64,000 nucleotides of DNA from Anaeramoeba flamelloides (GCA_027625915.1 JANTQA010000012.1:8516501-8580500), one strand, 5' to 3'. Counted from the stretch's first letter, positions 22,256 through 35,699 are shown. Translations and numbers: made by a program. The notes: a model not told the origin generated them from the sequence alone.

Positions 22256-23340
22256 ATTAGATTGAAAATGAATAGATGGAAAAAATTGAAAAAATATCAT
22301 ATTTTTATTTCATTACCTTACTTCAAATTTAATATTATTTTATTTTCTTTAGTTTTTTTAAAAAAATGTGAAATTGATTTTTTATCAAATCCTTTTATGA
22401 ATGGATGCCAGTTTACTACTGAGAAATCTGAAATTAAAGTATATAATAATTGAGGTAAAATCAAAATAATTCTCTGGGGTTTTAATCCAACCTGAATGAT
22501 AATTTTATTGATTAAATTTAATTCTTGATAAATAATTGATTTTCATTTTACTTTTTCGATTAAAAATTAAATTATCTACAAATATTTGAAAATACCTGAT
22601 GTATATCCTTACCCACTGTTTATCCTTTATTTATAATTAACAAAATAAAAAATGAAAAATCAAATCCAATATTGTGAGAAAAAATGAAAAACATACAAAT
22701 AATATTTATTAATTTTTAGTAATATTACATTTACATAGTTTCAAGAGAAAGAATCATTATAATAAGATTAAAAATAATTTTTAAACAATCATATATTACT
22801 AGACGTTCCAATATTTTATACTTATTTGTGATTTGAAGAAAATTGACTACAAAAATTGTCAAGTTTTTTTTTTTTAAATAACAACTCAAATTCCTAGATC
22901 TCTAGAATACACATGATAAAAAAATTGTTATTAATTAAATATTAGACCAAATGTATACAAATTGTATTTATCTCCCATCCAAATAATATTTTGAAGTCTG
23001 TGTAATATAATGTTTCTATTTATTCATTTGTATCTTTGTTATTGGTGCCAAGCTATGAACAAATATAATAAATCATTTCCTTTCCCATAAAAAATATGTA
23101 ATTTTTTTTATATAAAAATGTCCAAAGTTATTGTTCCAAATTTATTTATATTTATTTCAAATCTTCTATTGAGCTAAAATAATCACGTTGTTCAATATAT
23201 TCAACCCATTTTTGTTTCATTACTTTTTTATTTGTAATTTTCTATAAATAAATTTTAATTACAATTTTTAAAATAAGAAAAACGGAAATTTATTGAGAAA
23301 AATCTTGGTTAATTCTAATTGTATATTTATTTAACATTAT
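22256..23340. other. AT-rich intergenic DNA, nothing recognised
   Basis: A 63-codon frame starting at 22262 has no recognisable feature. No repeats, RNA genes or exon-like segments were seen. Confidence 0.5.
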
Positions 23341-25200
23341 TACATATTTATCTATTATTATACACCCAATTCCAAAAATTTGGACAAAACAAAAATCAAA
23401 AACATGAAAAAAAAGTCTCAATTTTTTTTCTATATTTTAAAAAAAAATATTGTTCGGGGTTCAATGTTGGAAATATTTAATCTAATATAGATGGGATTTT
23501 GTAGTGATTATAATATATATTCTAATTTAAAGGCTATATATAATGAAATCTGGACACTTTTATTAAAAAACATATGAAACCCAATTTTTCTTTTCTAAAA
23601 TGACATTAAAAATCTATAGAAGAAAACAATGCTGAATGCGAAAAAAAAAGAGACAAGAAAAGAGTTATAAAAATTAAAGAATTTAAAAATAAGTAGCAAG
23701 AAAAAACATTGAATGTTTTGATCGAGGTAAACTTATTTGAATTTGCTTTCAGAGATTATTTGAATTTGGATTCCTTTCCCCTGGGAATTTTTTTCTTTTT
23801 ATAATCTTAATGTTAAATCAAGTTTAAGATAGCCAGTAATAATCTTTGTTTGTGTAACCATTCTTTATCCAAATAAACCTCATTCCAATAATTTAGATAC
23901 ACCCAAATTCAATAATAGGCAAAAAAAAAAACAAACCCAATTTATTATTTTTTTCTAAACTTGATATAAAACTACATTTAAGTTACTTGAATTAATTTTT
24001 TTATAAGTAACTATTTTTATCCAAATAAAAGAAAAAAAATATATAACTCAAAAATAAAAATCTGTGTGTCCAAAATAATGAAAGGAGCCGAACAAAAAAA
24101 TTATATAGGTAAAATTGTTGAAATTTTACCAACAATTGCTGTTCTATCAAATGATTAGGTACAATCAACTAATTGTATCTCTATTTTTCAATTTTGACAA
24201 ACTCAATTCTAAAATTCTATGGGCCATCGAAAAAAACATTTCAGATCTAATGAATCAGATTACCTAACTGGAAAAAATGAAATGAAAACATAACAAAAAA
24301 GACAAAAAATGAAATAGTTTGTAAAATCAAAATTATTTTCAAATAGAATGTAAAGCATGATATTTTTAGTCTTTCAACTCTTTTAAACTGTGTCCAAAAT
24401 TTAGGAATTAAGTTTATAATAAAAACATCTCAAAAGAAGAAAAAAATATCTATGTTCCAAAATGATGAAAATAATTGAGAGAAAAAAAAAACAATATCAC
24501 TAATTTTTTTAAAAACACCACCAAAATCTGTTTATTTCTCAAAGGGTTATATAGGATCAACTCAATGTTTGTTGTTTTTTATATTTAAGTAAACTCAACA
24601 CTAACCTTCTATTAACCATTGAAAATTTTTATTTTCGGATCTAACGAAACAGATTACCTAACTGGGAATACTAAAATGAAAAGAAAACCAAAAAAGACAA
24701 AAAATGATAAAAATATTTAGTAAAATCAAAATTATTTCTAAAATTGTATAAAAATGTAATGGTGTTATTCAATAAACTTTTTCAACTGTCATTTTTTTTT
24801 TTTTTTTTTTTTTTTTGGAATGGGGTCAAATTATATCAATTTTTGTTTTTAATCAAGCCACACGAGTATTTCTTTTTCATATTCTAAATGTTATTATTTA
24901 TTCCTTCTTAAAATATTACTATTGCCTAAAATTGATATATTAAAAATTTAATACAAATAAACTTCATTCCACTCAAAGGAGTGTAGACAAAAAATAATAA
25001 ATTCATTTTTTTTTTTTAAGAACAAACCAACATAGGATTGTTTAGAAAAAAGAGAAATAATAAAAATCAGATGAAAGCTGATATTCATAAAAAAAATACC
25101 TGAAAAATTATAAATATCCAAAAAAATAAAATGTTACAAAAAGTTTTAGGTCACTTTCATTAAAATGTTGAGACAAAATTTCTGTATTTCTTTAGGAAAT
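23341..25200. repeat. Diverged tandem repeats of about 0.4-0.5 kb
   Basis: The phrase CAGATTACCTAACTGG with its surroundings (GACAAAAAATGA, GTAAAATCAAAATTATTT) occurs near 24257 and again near 24651, a spacing of about 394 bp. Phrases of the type CCAAAATTTAGG or CCAAAAATTTGGACA recur near 23375, 23890, 24065, 24390 and 24970, as in decayed inverted ends of Tc1/mariner-like elements. The array is too diverged to define a unit. No transposase is readable. Confidence 0.45.
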
Positions 25201-25659
25201 TAAAATTGGAAACAATAAGATTTTTTAATAGTTAGTATATTTGTTTGATAGGAAATTGCAAATTTTCACTTTTCTTAATGCTAATTTGGGGTTTCAACTA
25301 ATTTTTTTTTTCAAATTTACTTTTAAAAAAAATAAAAAAGAAAAAAAAAAAATATTGCCATTTGAAAAATGATCAGATCTAAAAAAAAAAAATTATTTTG
25401 AGAAGAATTATCGATCAAAATCAAAGAATATATTCTATTTCTTCAATAAAACTGGATACTTTGACTGGACAATGATTTCGATCATCAATACAGCTTTTTT
25501 TAAAAAGGCTAGAAAACAATTAACAATTGTTCTCAAAATATATCGATGGAATTATTCTGAACTATTTTATTGGCAAATTTTGATACTTTTTTTTACAAGA
25601 TTGTTAAAAAATCAATAAAATTATAGACTAACACTCTGAAAGTTATGGTAGTATATATA

Positions 25660-27428
25660 TTATAAAAGATAGTCTTTAAAATTAGATCTACAATTATTTT
25701 TTTTTTTTACTTTAGGCTATTCTTAAATTTATTTGGTAATAAAACCGAAAATTTATAATAAATATAAGGAAAGAATATGAAAAGGTAAAAATTACTTTTA
25801 ATTTTTTATAAGTCTTCTTTTTTGAATGTAGAATTGTAAATGATGACAAATTTCTTAATTCAAGATAATAATTGGTATATGTTGGTGTATTAACACTTAA
25901 TTTAAAATTCATATAATTTAAAACTGTTGATTCAAGAGAATTAATATCGTCGAGCGTGAGATCTTCAAAGATATATTTATAATCGATATTCCAAACAGCT
26001 AATTCTTCCCATACTTTAGTTATTAATTATTGTTAATAAGAAAAAAAAGAGAGAAAAAAACAAAAAGTATTCAAATTTTTAACATTGTTCAAAATAAATA
26101 TTATTTTTAACTGTTTCACTATAAATCAACCACGTGTAAAAAAGTTAATAATCTAATAACTTTAAAAATTATTATAAAAATATTTTTTTAAAAAAAAAAT
26201 AAAAATAGAATAACAAATATATTAAGTGATTTAGATCTGAAAAATATTGTATCATTTTTTATATATATATTAATATTTTTTCTCGAGAACAATAACATTC
26301 ATATAATTTTCCTCTGTTTCTTTTTTTCATTTTTTATATATGAGCCTACCCCAATTTTTAAAAAATACAGAAATATTTATCAAATTAGGCAGTAAAAAAT
26401 ATTACAAATAGACACTAAAAGAAAAGAAAAAATAGATTTTTTTCTTTGTGTCACTGTATTTATGTCTAGAATTGTAAATTTTCAACATATTTATAATTGC
26501 TCAAAGGTAATCATTTTTATAAAAGTTACAAACTATTACACATGAAATGATAAAAATGTTTTTTTTTTTTGTAAATAAAATTGTTTATTTTTGTAATTGA
26601 AAAGATTTTACTTTTATAAGCTAACAATAATGTGCTAATAATTATTCTTCTCCAGGTTTTATCTGAAATTCTAACCGGTGTTTTAAATTTGATTTCTGTA
26701 TATTTAATCAATCTATCAATATAAATCAACATCAAGATAATTGCTTCAGGTGGTATCTATCAATAATATTTTTAGATATATAATAATAGAAGTTCAAAAA
26801 GTAACCCAAAAACGAAAATAAAAGATGATTTTCTTTAAAAAAAAAAACAGAAAATTAATTAAAAAAGAGTGTAATTACTTCCAATAAATTTTGTATATAA
26901 CTAATAAAAATGTAGATATTCTGCTTTGAAGGTGAAATGATATTTCTTTTTTTAAAACTCTATAAAGTAAGAATAAGTATTAAATATATAATAAAAAAAA
27001 TTAGCAATAAGCATCCCAAAAAGCCACTTTAATCTAAAAAAAAAAAAAATTACATATATTGGGTTCTTTATTTCATCAAAAATTCTATATCTACGTTGAG
27101 TTCTCAGGGAACAATTTTGCTGTTCACATATTACTAATCTTTCGATGGCTTCGGAAACAGCAGTAATTACAAAATGGATTTTTGGATTGATTATTGATTC
27201 TTTATTCATTTCGTCCTTAAGATTTGAATCAAATGATGTTGATTTATTCATTCTCTTATTTAGTGTTTTAATTTTCAAAATCTGTTTATTTTTTCTTTGA
27301 TTGTGCATAGATAAAAATAATGGCCTTTCCGTTTTTGTTTTTCGTTTTTCTATTTTAATGTTAATATTTAAAATATAATTGAAAATTAATATTCCATATT
27401 GTAAAATAATTATTTCAACAACCATCAT
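25660..27428 (-). CDS. Cyclin Y-like protein (CCNY family), five exons
   Basis: A cyclin of the CCNY type, which in animals binds CDK14/CDK16 at the membrane. Exons on the minus strand: 27428-27054, 26959-26879, 26756-26612, 26013-25796 and 25716-25660. Donors are GTAATT or GTAAAA, every phase agrees, and the product is about 291 residues. Family landmarks in order: STSFDSN and RRYRIFDEIKNP before the box, PSKQNIYIFISYIQNLLE, ILMLIYIDRLIKYTEI, TWRRIIISTLLLAYKIW, ELAVWNIDYKYIFEDLT, DINSLESTVLNYMNFKLSV and YTNYYLELRNL. This matches CCNY helix by helix. A six-residue insertion follows KYTEI. The start is uncertain: 27428 gives a hydrophobic N-terminus, while a Met at 27308 gives a shorter and more typical one. 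The last intron (25795-25717) is inferred; without it the protein would end in a hydrophobic 28-residue tail. The N-terminal myristoylation signal of animal CCNY is not seen. Confidence 0.85.
26211..26310. repeat. Short dispersed repeat G, copy 1 (inside cyclin Y intron 3)
   Basis: The text AACAAATATATTAAGTGATT, TAGATCTGAAAAATATTG, ATCATTTTTTATAT and GAGAACAATAACATT recurs with few changes at 29645-29735. It lies in the third intron of the cyclin Y-like gene. It is about 95 bp long with no visible terminal structure. Confidence 0.5.
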
Positions 27429-30046
27429 GTTTATCAAATCACAATGATGATTTTTTTCAAAAAGTAAATTAAAAGATAATTATATGAAGTGTATGTTGGT
27501 TTAAGTGGATATGATCGGGTATTGAAAAATTAAATATTTATACTTTTTTTGAATTTTATTGATTTGATATGTACATGACTACTAACTATCAAGTTCTCAT
27601 TACAAGTAGTATTTGTTTCTACCAATATTATTCAATTCTATTCAGTAATTAGTGAAAATGTACATATTATGTAGTGGAATAAAAAACTAATAGAAAAGGT
27701 GATTTCTTATGGGTATTTTTAAGGGCTTTGTAAGGGTATATTATTAAATTTCAAATATGGCAGAATTTCAAAATTGGTCAAATTGAAATTTTTCATGTTT
27801 TGGAAGAGTTCAATTATATTGAAATACATTGACTATCGATATTTATAGATTTTTTCAGGTTATTATAATCTTTATCAAAGTTTTTAATGAATATTAATGA
27901 TTGTGGGAGGAAAATAAAAAAGATTATTTTGTGATATGTAGTATTTTTATGACTTAAATTGTAGAAAATCCAAAATTTTGAAATCATCAATATTCAATAT
28001 TTTTAAAAATTTGTTTGAAACACAATTTTAACGAACAAATTTATGTGGACATTTTTATCCCTTAAAAAAAAAAAAACAAGTTTAATTCCTATCTTGATTT
28101 TTTTTTTTTTTTAATCCGTATCAAAAGTCCCCAATATATTCTCAATTCAATCCAAACATATCCTAACATTCCCGAAAAGGACTATTTAAATATTCGTAGG
28201 CAATATATTTCAATATAATTCAACTATTTTGAAAAAATAGAACATTTGACCAATTTTGAAATTTGAACAAATTTGAAAAGTAATAATTTTCTACTTTGTA
28301 ATGAAGTTGTTAAAGCAGAACAAAACATCCTTTCCAAAAAAAAAAAAAACAATTTTTTAGGAAAAAAAAAATTATTTCTTTAATAACTGATAGTAAATAT
28401 TAAAACTAACATAATAGTAGATAATTATATTATATATTGTTAATTTATTTTGAGCAACACTTAAATTTTTCACGAAAAATATCATAATAACTTCTTCTGG
28501 TCTTTATAAAAAATTGTTAACAATCTTGAATGGAAATTGAAAATAAATAAATTTACTTTAAGAGAGTGGTTAATTAAATATCTAAAAATGCCATTTAGAA
28601 TTGATTTTGTAGAAAGGGGTTAGATTTTTTTTCGACTAATAATTAGTAAAAGATTTTAGAAATTTCCAAAATGTAAACAGCCATTCTCTGTTTTTAGTTT
28701 TTTAATTGAAAAATAACTTTAAAAATTTTTTAAAGTGTGACCCATGTAGATTAAAATGGATGAATTTGTTAGTTTTGGGAAAGGTTTAAAAAACCTTTGA
28801 TTGGAATTTTGTTATAACATAGGATGAACAATGTTTTGTAATTTTTTATGACAACTTAGGAAATTGATGGTAAAATTTATTGTTTCATATTTTCAGAAAT
28901 ATTTTAGCATTTTAGTTAATGCTAAAAAATTGGTGTTAATATACAAATGAATGAAAATGCCATTAATTTATTGGTTTTTCGATTTGTTATGACAATTCTT
29001 TAATACAGAATTATCATAACTGGCCTAATGTATTACTATTTTCCAATTAATAAATTACATTTTTTATCACAAGTTGCCAAAATATTTCGCTAATTATTAG
29101 TTGAAAAAAGAATTATATTTCTTAAAATCAATTAGAAATAGTATTATTAAAGTTATTTTTTTTTTGAAAGGTAAACCCAAAAAAAAAATGACAAAAAATA
29201 ATCAATTTTCTGGGAATATTTATATTGGTTATTTCTTGAAAAAAGATCTTTTTGAATAATACTCTACTTATTTAGAGTATTATTGAATTTTTCAAATTTG
29301 TTTATTTTTTTTTTTCCTTAAAGATCCCCACACTTCAACAGAAAATAACTCACCTAATTTGGCTCATTTTTCGAAAAAGAGAAAGAGGTTTATTAGTATG
29401 GGTGCTATAAATATCACCATACCAAGAAGAATATATTTTTTTTCATTTTCTCAAATTTATCCAAATAATGGCAGATATAAGTAAATTTCTTAATAGAGAT
29501 TTGTGATATATTTTTCGCTATTTAGACTTCATTAAATATAACATTGGCTTTTAGATTAGTTTTAACCATTTTGGTAACTAAACAAAAACCAGAGGTTCTG
29601 TTTGTTATATGATAAATGACATCTTGTTAGATAATTGAAATCTTCAATAACAAATATAACAAGTGATGTAGATCTGAAAAATATAGAATCATTTTTTATA
29701 TTTTTTCTAATATTTTTTCTTGAGAAAAATAACATTTTGATTTCTTTTGAAATCGACTTTTGTTTTTTTTTTACTCTCTGTATTAGTTGTTTTTGTTATG
29801 GAACAGTTTTTTTTGAATAATATAATAACTGCTCTGAGATGTGATGGATCAAACACCGTCATAAATATAAACTAATTATTGTATGTGATAATTTATTAGA
29901 TGCTTTGGGTATTTTTTTTTTTCCTTTTACGAGGCGATTTCTGTCAGTGTAAAGGTTATTATATTTTTTACAATTAATCAAAAAAAACACTTAATTTTTG
30001 ATTTAAATTTTGAAAATAAAAAAAAGAAAGGGATTTTGGTGAGCGA
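27429..30046. other. Intergenic DNA between two minus-strand genes
   Basis: AT-rich throughout. The only repeat noticed is the second copy of short repeat G at 29645-29735. No exon-like segment or RNA gene was found. Confidence 0.45.
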
Positions 30047-30078
30047 TCATTTTTTAAAGAAAAGAAATAATAGCTTAC

Positions 30079-30646
30079 TTGGCTTTATCGATCCAGGTTT
30101 AAAAGTTAAAATACCAACAAATTTATTTTTTTTTGAGTTTGATCTTTTCTTTTGAGCTTTGTTTTTATTTTTTGTATTCAGACTATAATTCACATTTTTG
30201 TTGATTTCCTTTGACTTTTTCATCTGGTAGGTAGTGTTGTTTGTGTTTTGGATATTTTCGGAAGAGATGGTGTTTGATTGGTACTTTCGCTCACAATAAC
30301 CATTATCACTCTTTTGATCATTTCTGTTAGTTTCGGAGTTTGTTGAATTGGTAAAATATTTATTGATTTTATATTTTTTCTGATCTGTATATTCTATTTC
30401 TGAAGAACTTGTAGTGTTTGATGTGTAGGATGAGGAATCTAGTGTTGAAGAAGATGAGCACGTTGATTGATATTTAAATGTTTCTTTGAATTTTGATAAT
30501 TTTGATCTTTTATAGTTCCTTTTTAATTTTGTTTTGGACATCTTTTTTGTTTTTTTTTTGGATTTTGAATGACCAAGCTCCATATTTTCAAAAATTGAAT
30601 CGAAGTCTGATGAAGAATCGAAGTCTGATGAAGAATCGTCACTCAT
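30079..30646 (-). CDS. Ser/Asn/Lys-rich hypothetical protein, first exon
   Basis: The ATG at 30646-30644 begins MSDDSSSDFD, and a tandem copy of that acidic motif follows directly. The next parts are basic (KSKKKTKKMSKTKLKR) and then Ser-, Asn- and Thr-rich to residue 189. Codon content differs clearly from the flanking noise. After Pro188 a donor-like GTAAGC at 30078-30073 interrupts the frame, and the text beyond becomes Leu/Phe-rich like an intron. I therefore end the exon at 30079. A possible acceptor (ACTGACAG, ending at 29941) would add only four codons, so the true last exon is uncertain. No domain is recognised. The basic and acidic blocks would suit a nuclear or RNA-associated protein, but that is only a guess. 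Confidence 0.55.
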
Positions 30647-30795
30647 TGAAAATTTTTTGTTTACGAAAAATAGGGTTGTTTGACAAAAATAAAATAAAAA
30701 TTAAAGTGAAAAAAAGGTATTTTTTTTTACAGGTTATCTTAGAAAAGAAAAGACAGATATTGATTTAATAACTGTTCAGTTCGTCAAAAGTTAGT

Positions 30796-31128
30796 TCAAC
30801 CAAATACCTTTTTAATTTTTAAAAAAATTTTTGATTTTAAACTTTTTGCTATCAAAGACAATAAGAAGGAAAAATTACAACAATTGAACCTGTTATGGTA
30901 TTTTGTTTTAGTTATTAATTTAATTAAATTATTTGATCTTTTTAAATTTTGTTCTTGAAAAATAGAATGATTTTGTTTATAAGTGATCAAAATGTCGTAA
31001 TTTTTGTTTTTAGATCTTGAAATAAATTTCAAGATTCTAAGATAAATTTTAGGAAAAAAAATTAAAATATAAAGAGTGTTATCAATAATCATATTGAAAT
31101 AATTCCTTGAACTTTTCATTTCTTTCAT
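30796..31128 (-). CDS. Possible basic protein of 110 residues
   Basis: An ATG-started open frame (MKEMKSSRNYFNMIIDN...) lying just upstream of, and parallel to, the gene at 30646. It is Lys/Ile/Asn-rich with protein-like variation (YDILITYKQNHSIFQEQN). Near its end AAG GTATTT could be a donor, so it may be an exon. It matches no family I know. Length and context alone cannot separate it from chance. Confidence 0.22.
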   Translation of the reverse strand: MKEMKSSRNYFNMIIDNTLYILIFFPKIYLRILKFISRSKNKNYDILITYKQNHSIFQEQNLKRSNNLIKLITKTKYHNRFNCCNFSFLLSLIAKSLKSKIFLKIKKVFG

Positions 31129-33170
31129 TTCAATAATCGGAAAAGGAAACTTTTTTTGAAAATTACTTTAGTCATATTTGTCAAATAATAATTAGGTACT
31201 CTTATTTTCCAATTAATAAATGAAAAATGTTATTTCAAGTTCCATAATGAATATTAATGATTAGTGCTGCTACAATCAAATTAGTAGAGTAAAAATTTTG
31301 TCTTAGAGTTTATTAAGGAAGAATAATTTATTGTCTAAAAATATCATTCATAAACGATCTTGTCAAGATCACTGGTTTTACTTCAACTTGAAAACCAGAA
31401 AAATATTTTCGAATATGAACTAATAAGTTTCGTTTTTTAATTGGAAAATAAGAGTAAATTTTTCTTTATCTTTTTGGTTTTGTCAGTATTTGCAAAGGCA
31501 TTTATGAAATTCAACTTCAGAGAATATTTTTCAATCAGAAAACAATACCAAAAATGAAAATTACCTTTTCGAAAAATCACATTTGAATTTTTTTAATTTT
31601 AAACTAAATAAAAATCAGATAGTACAAGTTAAAATTATTAGTTTTCTTTTAAATAATCTCTTTTGGTTAATAATAATTTTTTAAACAATTGAAAATTCAA
31701 ACACAGCCTTATTGTGTTGACACCCATAAGAGATTTGCAATTTTCTATTCGTTCTGAAATATTTTTATATAATAATAAATTCAAAAGAAAAATAAGTTGG
31801 GCTGTTTAAACAGTGAAAAGGTGGAGAAATATCATTTTGGAATATTGAAAACTTGTATAGAATTCTTGAAAATTTTCTATCTAAACTCTCTTATTCAAAA
31901 TTATGATTATTATTTAAATATTTTCAAAATTATATTTGCATCATTTTTCTTATTATTTTAAAAATCAATTCGAAAAAGGAATCAATTCTAATTTAGCTGT
32001 TGTTAATAAAAAAGACTTCATGTCAAAAAAAGTGATATTTATTTTCAAAATTAAAAATTATGTTCTTGTTCAAATTGGTATAAATGATCAAAATAATCAG
32101 AATTTTTTAAACTTAATAAGAATTCAAAGGGGGATAAATCGTTTAAAGAAGAATAATATCTAACTTGTTTTCACTTAATTTCAATTTCGTCAAGATAATT
32201 CAAGTAGATTGCTAAATATAATACTTTATTTTTTTTTTGTAAAAAAGTGGAAAAATGTGTAAAAAGTAATAATTTTGGATAATTCCTATCTAAAAAATTA
32301 TGAGTTTTGGTAATAATCCTTGTTATTTCAGAATAAATATTTTGTGAGTAGTTGGAAAACTCGATTCTTATTCTGGTAAGATAATTGGGAAAATGATCAA
32401 TTTAAGAATTTACAATTTTTATTTGTAAATCTTCAAAACACTTCAAAACTTTTGGTTAAAGAAAAAGCATTGAAGATCTGGACGAAGCACTAAATACCCA
32501 AGGGAATTGATATACAATTTAAAGTACTAAACCTTCATAATCTTATTTTGAAAATCACACAGATAAAAAGTAGTGATAAGATTCAACTTCATTTCTCGAA
32601 GATTTAGTTATAAAATAAAATAATTAATGATTCACTGTAATCTTCTTGAAGGATATGGATGAAATTGAAATCACAGTAAAATACGTTAGAAGTCATAGTT
32701 TCTTAAAAGGTTTTATCCCAATTTGAATTCTTATTAACTTTAAAAAATTCTCTTTATTTTGATCTTTTGTTGTAGGGTGAATAATTACATCGATTAATTT
32801 TGAAAAAGGGAAATTGTTAATATTGAAAAAAAGAAAGGAAATGATAATACTGTTAATTGCAAAATAAAAAGATCAATATTTTCATTTAACTCCTCAAAAA
32901 AAAAAACACACGTCACAAGAATTAATATAAAACATCAAAGCCACCAATTCTAAAAAGGAAAATAAATAATTTAAGCTTCTTTTTCTGAATTAAAAATTTG
33001 ATATTTTTTATTAAACAAACCTTTTTTAGGAAAATCTGAACAAAAATATTGTTCCATTTATTTTTCAAACAAATAGTAATAACTGACATGGTTTTATTAG
33101 TTAATATTAAGAAAATTATTTTCTTATTCCTGGATAATTTATTGTATTTAAGAATCAACCTTTTGAAAAA
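31129..33170. other. Intergenic DNA with one 75-codon frame
   Basis: A frame at 31936-32163 reads FEKGINSNLAVVNKKDF and further protein-like text, but it lacks an ATG near its start and any family resemblance. Nothing else was recognised. Confidence 0.35.
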
Positions 33171-33470
33171 TATAACTCACCCACTCATTGGAACGATGAC
33201 TAATTAAATTACACTTGTTCAAAAAAAAAATTCAATCAATAAAAAAAAAGAAAAAAAATTATCATTTTCCAAACTCTAGCAAACCTCTATAAAACTCGAT
33301 TGTGTTTCAAAAAAACTATATCTACTTAGACGATCAAACAATTAATTGACTATTCTATAGACGCCCCCTAGTTTAATGAACCTTTTATAGGTTTATTCCT
33401 GAGTATTTAAAAAAAATATTGTTTTTGATTTGTAAAAGAAATTAATGAAATTAGACCATCAATTTTTCTA
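33171..33470 (+). repeat. Dispersed repeat B, copy 1 (uninterrupted)
   Basis: About 300 bp matching 51545-51683 plus 52716-52890. Shared text includes AACTCACCCACT, TTATCATTTTCCAAACTCTA, CAAACCTCTATAAAACT, CTACTTAGACGATCAAACAA and TAGACGCCCCCTAGTTT. It gives the uninterrupted form of the copy that carries an insertion in the Ras intron. No coding content. Confidence 0.7.
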
Positions 33471-35230
33471 ATTAATAACAATTCTAAAATCTTTTCCGAA
33501 ATTATTTGAATTTTATGTATTTTTTTTAAATCAATACTCATTTCTTTGTTATGTGCTATTTTTTTGATAATAGTTTTAATTTTAATGATTTCTTTTTTTT
33601 TATTTAATGTTGATTTCTGATTTGAACTGTTTTTTTTATGTCTATTGAATTATATTTTTTTTAGAAAAAAATTAATTTTATAGATAATATAATATTTTAC
33701 TTATATATTTAAACAAAAAAAATATTTTAATTTTTTCATTGATAATAATATTTAATGATATCATAAAATAAGAAAAAGTGATAATTTTATTTGTATTTTT
33801 TCGAACTTTCTGAAAGTAGATTTTGCCAGTTTCAAGAAAACTTGAGTACTTTAGAAAATTTCTTCTAATATTAGTTTAATGTATTTTAATAAAACTTTGA
33901 TTATATATCATAATTTTTATTCAATGATTATATTTTTTTGAGAAATTGAGAGTTGTGATAAAAGTTTTGCATAATAGTAAAGAGTAAATAAAGGTGAAAT
34001 AAAAAATAGAGTTTTATTTTAATAAAAAAAAATAATTTTAGAGATAAATATCGATACACAAATATACTTCATGAAAATTGTATTGAAAAAAAACATTCCA
34101 ACATATATTTTATAATTATCAGAATAAACCTTAAAAAATCCTGTCTCAAAAGTGTCTGATGAAGGAAGTAGGTACAAAGTATCATTTGACTATGATTTTG
34201 ATCTTACAAACCTTACTGAAAATGATTTTTTGGGTACTAGGGAATATTTAAAAATTTTAAATCAAAATACCATTATCTGTCCAATTTGTGAAAAAAGTTC
34301 TCTAAAATCATCGTAGTATCAGTAATTTTTCAATTTTTGGAACATTTTTTTCGATTCTATTTTTGGTTTTATTAATTTTTGTTTTGGATTGAAAAAATTT
34401 GATAACTCGGGGGGGGGTAAATTAATCAGAGAATAAAGTCAAAAATAGACCCAAAAATGTTTGTATTAAGATAAATAATTAACTTTTTTCAAAGACCAAA
34501 CAAAAAAGATTACCATTTGAATATAAAATTCTTGAAATAAATGAATATATAAAAAAAATAGAGATCAAATTATATTTTCGAAGATATTTATCTCTTTATC
34601 TTATTAATTTGGATGAACCCAACAATTAATTACCATTGATTTCTAACGCCTTTACTATTTATTGTTATGTTACAAAACTTTTTTTTACAAATTTGTTTTC
34701 AAAAATCATTTTTCAAATATTTTTATCAAACATAGCAAAAAAAGAACATTGTTTAAAATATTTAATAAAAAAGGATCAAATTATAGGAATCCAAAAAAAA
34801 AAAACACTATAATAGATTCAACTCAAATAAAAAGAAAAAATTGAGTGGAAAATTAAAATCCTGATTCAGAATTATTTTGATTTCTCACTTTTAATGGAAA
34901 ATAAATAATTATTTAATCAAACAGATTCATCCAATTATTCTTGATTTCTCATGAAGAATATAAAAAATATCTATTTCTCATTGTAAAAATTGTATAAGAT
35001 AAATTAAATCAAATATACGAAATTAAAATTCATTTTGGGAATTCTTTAGAATTAAATAGTAATTTTTAATTACAAATATCCCAAAACAAAATTTTTTCCC
35101 TGTAGAATTCAAAATAAAATTGAGTTAAGAATAAGGTTATTCTATCCAATTTTATAATTAAGAGAAAGAAATTTAGGATTATTTTTAATTTTTAATTAAT
35201 TTAATTTTTTTTTTGATTTCCATTTTTTTC
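33471..35230. other. AT-rich intergenic DNA
   Basis: No gene or RNA was recognised. There is a G run near 34410-34418. A 60-codon frame at 34662-34844 is Lys/Asn/Phe-rich and unsupported. Confidence 0.45.
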
Positions 35231-35239
35231 TTTGGTATA

Positions 35240-35400
35240 TAAATATAATATATGCTAGGATATATCCCACACTCTTTTTTTAAAATATTTAAATATCAAT
35301 GTATTTGAAAAAATAAACGATTTGAATCATTCAGTTTCATATAAACTGCGACACTCAAAATTTGGTAAAATGTAAGTATTTACAAAAAGGAAAAACGAAA
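35240..35400 (+). repeat. Dispersed repeat F, copy 2
   Basis: Second copy of the block at 9180-9330, recognised by GATTTGAATCATTCAGTTTC and GACACTCAAAATTTGG. It lies about 0.3 kb from a TTAA element, as the first copy lies about 1 kb from one. Confidence 0.45.
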
Positions 35401-35699
35401 GAACTTTTTTTTTTTTTTGAGATTGAAAATTTAATCATTTGATAAACTAATTTTGTATAAAAGTTCTTGATAGTTCAATATTATTATTATAAATTTAGTC
35501 ATTTATTCCTTCATTGCAGAGTCAATCTCTTTCTGAACATTTGACTCCAAAATACAATTGTTTTAAAAACGAAATTAAGTTGAAATTACATTTGAAGACA
35601 ATTCTTTACCGGTGACTCTTAGAATTCAAAGACAATATTTATTCCCTTGAACATATCTCGCTTTTTCCTGTTTAGTGTTTTTCAATCTTTAATCCGTAA

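Noticed and set aside
29635-29820. 61-codon plus-strand ORF near 29.7 kb
   Set aside because: It overlaps the short dispersed repeat G and is Phe/Ile-rich noise.
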